NCBI RefSeq assembly: GCF_003002955.1
Contig: NZ_PVTJ01000013.1
Location: 1-64,000, forward strand
DNA: 64,000 bases
Direction of reading: 5' to 3'
Source: Glycomyces artemisiae
GTDB taxonomy: Bacteria > Actinomycetota > Actinomycetes > Mycobacteriales > Micromonosporaceae
Shown one piece after another: positions 59,407-64,000 of the stretch (positions within the stretch are counted from its first letter, which is position 1; each line of letters begins with the position of its first letter). Made by a program: the position numbers and the translations under genes. The notes below the pieces were generated by a model. That model worked only from the letters and a program-made list of their open reading frames with translations. It searched no databases and had not been told where the DNA came from.

Positions 59407-60015
59407 ATGACCTACATCGAACAGATCACCATCGAGGCCGCCGACCCGAAGGCCGCCGAGGACTTCTACACGACCGCCTTCGGGCCCGGCGTCCCGCTCA
59501 AGTTCCGCGCCTCCGACGCGCCGAGTTCCGGCTTCCGCGGCTTCACGCTCGACTTCATCGCCGCGCAGCCCGCGAACGTGGACCTGCTGTTCCAGGCCGC
59601 GATCGACGCCGGGGCCACCGTGGTCAAGGCCGCCGAGAAGTCCTTCTGGGGCTACGGCGGGGTCCTGCGCGCCCCTGACGGCACGGTCCTGAAGTTCGCG
59701 TCCTCCTCGAAGAAGGACACCGCGCCGGCGGAGAAGCAGTACACCGACGTCGTGCTGCTCCTGGGCACCGCCGACATGAAGGCCTCCAAACGGTTCTATG
59801 TGGACCACGGCCTGGTCGTGGAGAAGAGCTACGGCGGCAAGTACACCGAGTTCGCCGCGGGCGACGGTCAGGTCAAGTTCGCGCTCTACCCGCGCAAGGC
59901 GTTCAAGAAGACCGCGTTCGTCGACCCCGAGGGCTCCGGCTCGCACCGCATCGCCATCGGCGGCACCGGCGGGTCCTTCACCGACCCCGACGGCTTCGCG
60001 TGGGAGCAGGCCTAG
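59407..60015 (+). CDS. VOC (glyoxalase/bleomycin-resistance fold) family protein
   Basis: 202 residues. Two betaalpha-beta-beta-beta units are visible: YIEQITIEAADPKAAEDFYT for the first and DVVLLLGTADMKASKRFYVD for the second. The metal-ligand pattern (His/Glu) is not evident in the first strand (IEQIT), so it may bind a ligand without a metal. Function unknown. ATG 59407 was chosen; a TTG two codons upstream is possible. Its stop overlaps the end of the convergent isochorismatase-like gene. Confidence 0.87.
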   Translation: MTYIEQITIEAADPKAAEDFYTTAFGPGVPLKFRASDAPSSGFRGFTLDFIAAQPANVDLLFQAAIDAGATVVKAAEKSFWGYGGVLRAPDGTVLKFASSSKKDTAPAEKQYTDVVLLLGTADMKASKRFYVDHGLVVEKSYGGKYTEFAAGDGQVKFALYPRKAFKKTAFVDPEGSGSHRIAIGGTGGSFTDPDGFAWEQA

Positions 60016-60599
60016 CCCAGGTCGTCGGCGGTCGCGACGACGACGCCGTAGAGGTCCGCCACGGTGGCGAGCGCCGCGGTGTGCAGCTCCTTGGCGGACG
60101 CCTCGCCGACGGCGCTGCCCAGCGGCCGGGTCGCGCACGCGTCGGCGACCACGGTGGGCCGGTCGCCGCGCAGGAACGCGCCCTGCGCGGTGAACGCCAC
60201 GCACATGTGCGTCATGAACCCGGCGACCACCAGGTCCGTCTTCCCGGCGGCGCCCACGAGATCACCGAGCCCGGTGCCCACGAACGCGTCCGGGGCGGTC
60301 TTGACCACGATCTCCTCGCCTTCGATCGGCGCGACCTTCGGATGGATCTGCCCAATCTCGGCGCTGTAGTCGTACGGTCCGGGGCCGCCGTCGTTCACGA
60401 CGTGGACGACTCTGGTCCCGGCCCGGCGGGCCCGCGCGAGCAGGTCCGCGGCGGCGTCGAGCGCGGGCTCCCAGCCCTCCAGCTCCATGACGCCGCGGGT
60501 GTAGGTGTTCTGGTAGTCGATCAGCACCAGCGTCGAGTCCGACAGCTTCGCCGGGGTCCGGTCCAGGCCGATGACCTCGCGCAACGTGATGGCGCCCAT
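60012..60599 (-). CDS. Isochorismatase-family cysteine hydrolase
   Basis: 195 residues. The catalytic triad is Asp28 (LVLIDYQNTY), Lys100 (VVKTAPDAF) and Cys133 (FMTHMCVAFTA), all intact. The family hydrolyses amides or vinyl ethers such as nicotinamide, N-carbamoyl compounds or isochorismate; the substrate is not known. It is divergent from a GlxA-type regulator, an arrangement common for these genes, with a dyad between. Confidence 0.9.
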   Translation of the reverse strand: MGAITLREVIGLDRTPAKLSDSTLVLIDYQNTYTRGVMELEGWEPALDAAADLLARARRAGTRVVHVVNDGGPGPYDYSAEIGQIHPKVAPIEGEEIVVKTAPDAFVGTGLGDLVGAAGKTDLVVAGFMTHMCVAFTAQGAFLRGDRPTVVADACATRPLGSAVGEASAKELHTAALATVADLYGVVVATADDLG

Positions 60600-60661
60600 G
60601 GGTTTCCTCCTCTGGTTCCGGCCGCCGTCCGGCGGCCCGGCTCCACGCTACGACCGACGGA

Positions 60662-60702
60662 GCATGTCCGCAATGTCGAGCAACTTGCAGATCCGGACAT
60701 GC
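60662..60702. promoter_or_regulatory. Operator dyad between isochorismatase and GlxA genes
   Basis: Nine-base perfect arms GCATGTCCG (60662-60670) and CGGACATGC (60694-60702) with a 23-base spacer that could hold the promoter elements. Likely target of the GlxA-type regulator. Confidence 0.65.
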
Positions 60703-60721
60703 CCCTGGTAGCGTCGGGCCG

Positions 60722-61702
60722 GTGAACCAGCGCCTCGTCGTCATCGTGCTCTTCGACGGCGTCGACCTCCTCGACGTCACCGGCCCGCCCGAGGTGTTCG
60801 CGCTCCTGAAGCGCGAACTCGGCGACACGGCGGACTACCGCGTGGTCCTCGCGGCCGAGACCGACGCGCCCGTCACCACCTTCGCGGGCGTCCGCGTCCT
60901 CCCCGACACCACGTTCGACGCCCTCTCGGGCCCGATCGACACGCTCATCGTCCCCGGCCGCGTCGAACCCGGCCCCGACGGGCGACTGCGCGCCGCCGCC
61001 GACCCCGAGGTCGTCGCCCGCGTGAAGGCCCTCGCCTCCCGCACCGCCCGCATCGCGTCGGTCTGCGTCGGCGCGCACATCCTCGCCGACGCCGGGCTCC
61101 TCGACGGCCGCCGCGCCACCACCCACTGGTCCACCGCGGCCCAGCTCGCCGCCGAGCACCCCGCCGTCGAGGTCGACGCCGACCCGATCTTCATCCGCGA
61201 CGGCCGCGTGTGGACCGGCGCGGGCATCACCGCCTGCCTCGACCTCACCCTCGCGCTGGTCGCCGAGGACCACGGGGAGGCCGCGGCCCTGCGCGTCGCC
61301 CGCCAGCTCGTCATGTACCTCAAGCGGCCCAGCGGCCAGAGCCAGTTCAGCGTGCCCCTCGAACCGGTCTCCACGACCCGCCGCGTCGAGGACCTGCGTC
61401 ACCACATCGCCGGGCACCTCGCCGACCCGCTCGCGATCGGCGACCTCGCCCGCCTCGCGCACCTGTCGGAGCGCCAGCTCACCCGCGTCTTCAAGGCCGA
61501 GCTGGGCCGCACGCCCGCCGCGTACGTGGAGGCCGCGCGCGTCGAGGCCGCCCGGCACCGCCTCGAAGGCGGCGACGACACCCTCGACCGCATCGCGACC
61601 GCGTGCGGCTTCAACACGGTCGACACGCTCATCCGGGCGTTCCGCCGCCAGCTCGGCACCACCCCCACCGAGTACCGCAACCGGTTCCGCACCGCCGCGT
61701 GA
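60722..61702 (+). CDS. GlxA-family transcriptional regulator (DJ-1/PfpI + AraC)
   Basis: 326 residues from GTG 60722. The N-terminal DJ-1/PfpI-like domain (about 1-180) has LFDGVDLLDVTGPPEVFALL and SVCVGAHILADAGLLDGRRA, with a cysteine where the nucleophile elbow lies. The C-terminal AraC helix-turn-helix pair has LARLAHLSERQLTRVFKAEL and GFNTVDTLIRAFRRQLG. It probably activates the divergent isochorismatase-like gene in response to its substrate or product. Confidence 0.9.
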   Translation: MNQRLVVIVLFDGVDLLDVTGPPEVFALLKRELGDTADYRVVLAAETDAPVTTFAGVRVLPDTTFDALSGPIDTLIVPGRVEPGPDGRLRAAADPEVVARVKALASRTARIASVCVGAHILADAGLLDGRRATTHWSTAAQLAAEHPAVEVDADPIFIRDGRVWTGAGITACLDLTLALVAEDHGEAAALRVARQLVMYLKRPSGQSQFSVPLEPVSTTRRVEDLRHHIAGHLADPLAIGDLARLAHLSERQLTRVFKAELGRTPAAYVEAARVEAARHRLEGGDDTLDRIATACGFNTVDTLIRAFRRQLGTTPTEYRNRFRTAA

Positions 61703-61704
61703 AC

Positions 61705-61743
61705 GCCGACGGGCCGGACCCCCGTGGAGTCCGGCCCGTCGGC
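61705..61743. terminator. Bidirectional terminator hairpin
   Basis: Fifteen-base perfect arms GCCGACGGGCCGGAC (61705-61719) and GTCCGGCCCGTCGGC (61729-61743). It separates the GlxA gene from the convergent GntP gene. Confidence 0.9.
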
Positions 61744-61750
61744 GCGCGGG

Positions 61751-63181
61751 TCAGCCGGCCGGGATGAGCGCGTAGAGCGCCGCGACGAAGCCGAAGCCGA
61801 GCAGGCCGAGCACCGTCGTCATCGGCGTCCACACCCGCAGGCCGTCCTTGACGGACAGTCCGAGGTAACGCGTGACGATCCAGAATCCGGAGTCGTTCAC
61901 GTGGCTCAGGCCCAGCGCGCCGTAGCCGATCGCGAGCGCGACGAGCGCGAGGTGCACCGAGTCGGACCCCATGGCCTGGACCGTCGGCAGCAGCAGGCCC
62001 GCGGTCGTCGTGATCGCCACGGTCGCCGACCCCTGCGCGGCGCGCATGATGAGCGACATGAGGAACGCGGCCAGCAGGACCGGGATGCCCGCGTCGGCGA
62101 GCGTCTCGGCGACGGCGCCCCCGATGCCGGTCTCGGTGAGGATGCGGCCGAAGCCGCCGCCCGCGCCGGTGACGAGGATGATCACGGCCGCGGCCGGGAG
62201 GGCGGACTCCATGACCTCGCCGAGCTTCGCGGCGGACCAGCCGCGGCGCACGCCGAGCGCGAACATCGCGGCGGCGATGGCGACGACGAGCGCGAAGATC
62301 GGCTGGCCGACCATCGCGAGGACGCCGTTCCAGGTGCTCCCGGCCGGGAACATCGGGGCGATCGTGGTGCCGACCATGATGAGCGCCAAGGGGAGCACGA
62401 TGATCCCGAGGATCGTCCAGGCGCTCGGGGCCTTCTCGCCGTCGGCGAGGGTCCCGTTCCGAGGGCCGTCCTCGGTGCCGAAGGCGTCGAACATCTCCTT
62501 GGCGGCGGGGATCATCGCGAACTCGCGCAGGTTGAACCACTTGCCGAGGAAGTACGCGGCGACGGCGAGCGGGATCGAGATGAGCAGCGACAGGATGGTG
62601 ATCCACCCGACGTCCGCGCCGAGGACCGCGGCGCCGCCGACGATGCCCGGGTGCGGCGGGACCGCGACGTGCACCGCGAGCATGATGCCCGCGACCGGCA
62701 GGCCGAACTTGATCGGGTTGACCCCGGCGGCCTTCGCGAACGCGTAGATGATCGGGACGAGGATGATGAACCCGGCGTCGAAGAACACCGGGATCGCGAG
62801 GATCGCCGCGGCCGCGGTGAGCGCGACGGCGACCCGCTTGGGGCCCAGCCAGCTCGTGAACTTGCCCGCGAGCGATTCCGCGCCGCCGGAGATCTCGATG
62901 ATCTTCCCGAGCATCGATCCGAGCGCGACGAGCACGGCGACGGACCCGAGGGTCCCGCCGACGCCCGCGATGATCGCCTGGACGACGCCGAGCCGCTCGG
63001 GCTCGGTGTCGGTGGCGGCGATCGTGGTCAGCGGGAGGCCCGCGGCGACGCCGACGACGATCGAGGTCAGGATGATCGCGTAGAACGACTGGACCTTGAA
63101 CCTGATGATGAGGAGCAGCAGCAGCGCGATGCCGGCGAGGCCGACCGCGATGAGCGCCGGGAGCGGCAGCGTGTAGCCCAT
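61751..63181 (-). CDS. GntP-family gluconate/sugar-acid permease
   Basis: 476 residues with about twelve hydrophobic segments. Family motifs are IPVFFDAGFIILVPIIYAFA, HVAVPPHPGIVGGAAVLGAD and ALSHVNDSGFWIV-like LGLSHVNDSGFW near the end. It moves gluconate or related sugar acids such as threonate into the cell with protons. The ATG at 63181 lies three bases after the stop of the dehydrogenase gene upstream, so the two are co-transcribed. The LtnD-like partner suggests a four-carbon sugar acid. Confidence 0.92.
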   Translation of the reverse strand: MGYTLPLPALIAVGLAGIALLLLLIIRFKVQSFYAIILTSIVVGVAAGLPLTTIAATDTEPERLGVVQAIIAGVGGTLGSVAVLVALGSMLGKIIEISGGAESLAGKFTSWLGPKRVAVALTAAAAILAIPVFFDAGFIILVPIIYAFAKAAGVNPIKFGLPVAGIMLAVHVAVPPHPGIVGGAAVLGADVGWITILSLLISIPLAVAAYFLGKWFNLREFAMIPAAKEMFDAFGTEDGPRNGTLADGEKAPSAWTILGIIVLPLALIMVGTTIAPMFPAGSTWNGVLAMVGQPIFALVVAIAAAMFALGVRRGWSAAKLGEVMESALPAAAVIILVTGAGGGFGRILTETGIGGAVAETLADAGIPVLLAAFLMSLIMRAAQGSATVAITTTAGLLLPTVQAMGSDSVHLALVALAIGYGALGLSHVNDSGFWIVTRYLGLSVKDGLRVWTPMTTVLGLLGFGFVAALYALIPAG

Positions 63182-63184
63182 CGC

Positions 63185-64000
63185 CTACGCCCCCTTGCCG
63201 TCGCGGCGCTCGGGGGCGACGACGCGGATGACTGCGGAGTCGTCGAGCGCGCCGAGGCCCTGGGCCTCGCCGAGGAGGAACAGCTGCTCGGCGGCGGCGG
63301 CCACGGGCGCGGCGAGGTGCGCGTTCCGGGCGGCGCGGCCGACGATCCCGAGGTCCTTCACGAAGATGTCGAGGCGGCTGAGCACTTCGGCGCCGCCGTC
63401 GTCGTAGGCCTGGAGGGCGCGCGGGCCGCGGTTGCCGAGCATGAACGAGTCGGCGGCCCCGGCGGTGAGCGCCGCGAGGGTCCGCTCCCGGTCGAGGCCG
63501 AGCGCGTCGGCGAGCGCGAGCGCCTCGGCGGCGGCCGCGATGTGGACGCCGCACAGGAGCTGGTTGACGGTCTTGAGCGCCTGGCCGTCCCCGGCCTTGT
63601 CGCCGACGACGGTGAGCGTCGAGGCGAGCTGCTCCAGTACGGGCCGGGCCTGTTGCAGCGCTTCGGGTTCGGCGCCCACGACGATGAGCAGGTCGCCCTC
63701 GCCCGCGCGGACCGGGCCGCCGGAGAGCGGCGCGTCCACCAGGCGCGCGCCGTGCTCGGCGAGCCGCGCGGCCGTGGCGGCGATCCCGTCGGTCCCCACG
63801 GTGCTCGTGAGGATCACGACGGCGCCGGGCGCGAGGTGCCCGGCGAGGCCGTTCGCGCCGAAGAGGAGGTCGTCGAGCTGCTCGCCGGTGCGGACGGCGA
63901 CGAGCACCGCCCCGGCCCCGGCGGCGGCCTCGGCCGCGGTGGCCGCGGGCGCGACCCCGCGTTCGGCCGCGAGCGCGAGCCGTTCGGGCGCGATGTCGAA
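63185..64000 (-). CDS. NAD(P)-dependent 3-hydroxyacid dehydrogenase, LtnD-like (partial)
   Basis: The 5' part lies beyond the window. About 271 C-terminal residues remain. The substrate-binding DAPLSGGPVRAGEGDLLIVV and the catalytic Lys in GQALKTVNQLLCGVHIAAAAE, followed by ALGLDRERTLAALTAG, are typical of the beta-hydroxyacid dehydrogenase family. The segment after the Lys resembles L-threonate dehydrogenase (LtnD). It precedes a GntP permease, and together they could catabolise threonate or a similar acid, but kinase and aldolase genes would lie outside the window. Confidence 0.85.
   Translation of the reverse strand, partial: FDIAPERLALAAERGVAPAATAAEAAAGAGAVLVAVRTGEQLDDLLFGANGLAGHLAPGAVVILTSTVGTDGIAATAARLAEHGARLVDAPLSGGPVRAGEGDLLIVVGAEPEALQQARPVLEQLASTLTVVGDKAGDGQALKTVNQLLCGVHIAAAAEALALADALGLDRERTLAALTAGAADSFMLGNRGPRALQAYDDGGAEVLSRLDIFVKDLGIVGRAARNAHLAAPVAAAAEQLFLLGEAQGLGALDDSAVIRVVAPERRDGKGA

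Overview
This is a chromosomal segment of a high-GC actinomycete. Most third codon positions are G or C. GTG and TTG starts are common, stop-start overlaps are frequent, and there are Lsr2, SARP, ferredoxin, AbfB-domain and Tat-exported proteins. The many secreted polysaccharidases (GH18, GH27, GH10, GH43) fit a soil saprophyte outside or near the Streptomycetales, such as a Glycomyces-like or Micromonospora-like genus. The genus is a guess from gene content.

Positions 1-1.6 kb are one end of an integrated element: the tail of a likely replication initiator, a small Xis-type HTH protein and a tyrosine integrase. It abuts the 3' end of rnpB (RNase P RNA, minus strand), so rnpB is the probable attachment target. 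Positions 2-13 kb are a housekeeping block: TauE/SafE exporter, nadE, panB, HAD hydrolase, MOSC protein, a GlnA2-like glutamine synthetase, a divergent class I amidotransferase, glnE and corA. Positions 13-19 kb carry a GH18 chitinase, an acyltransferase-like membrane protein, a two-component system, a ferredoxin and lsr2.

Positions 19-28 kb carry a ZIP transporter whose reading frame runs antisense through lsr2, and a two-gene operon of a glycosyltransferase plus a HelR-type helicase that looks like a rifamycin-resistance module. Next come an SMR exporter behind a guanidine-III riboswitch, an SRPBCC protein, and a second two-component system coupled to a DUF2306 membrane protein. Positions 28-36 kb hold a HugZ-like DUF2470 protein behind an iron-box promoter, a secreted repeat protein, tRNA-Pro(TGG), a TetR/epimerase divergon, a GH27 alpha-galactosidase, a DUF418-type gene remnant, and a DUF1330/HxlR divergon.

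Positions 36-50 kb hold UdgX with a FAD/Rieske oxidoreductase, a GH13 enzyme with an LLM oxidoreductase, and two tandem paralogous cysteine-containing secreted proteins beside a SARP regulator. They continue with an ECF sigma factor and its membrane partner, an ArsR/MFS divergon, and a close TetR(B)-type repressor with tetO-like operators facing an unrecognised membrane protein. Positions 50-64 kb hold a cell-wall-anchored GH10 xylanase, a DUF2000/AraC pair, a degenerate tRNA-Lys relic, an ABC exporter with its own kinase and regulator, a GH43-AbfB arabinan-type enzyme, a VOC protein, an isochorismatase/GlxA divergon, and a GntP permease with an LtnD-like dehydrogenase cut by the window end.

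No CRISPR array, insertion sequence or rRNA was seen. The most notable items are the riboswitch-controlled guanidinium exporter, the glycosyltransferase-HelR pair, the TetR(B)-like divergon, the GlnA2-amidotransferase pairing, and the secreted cysteine-protein pair.
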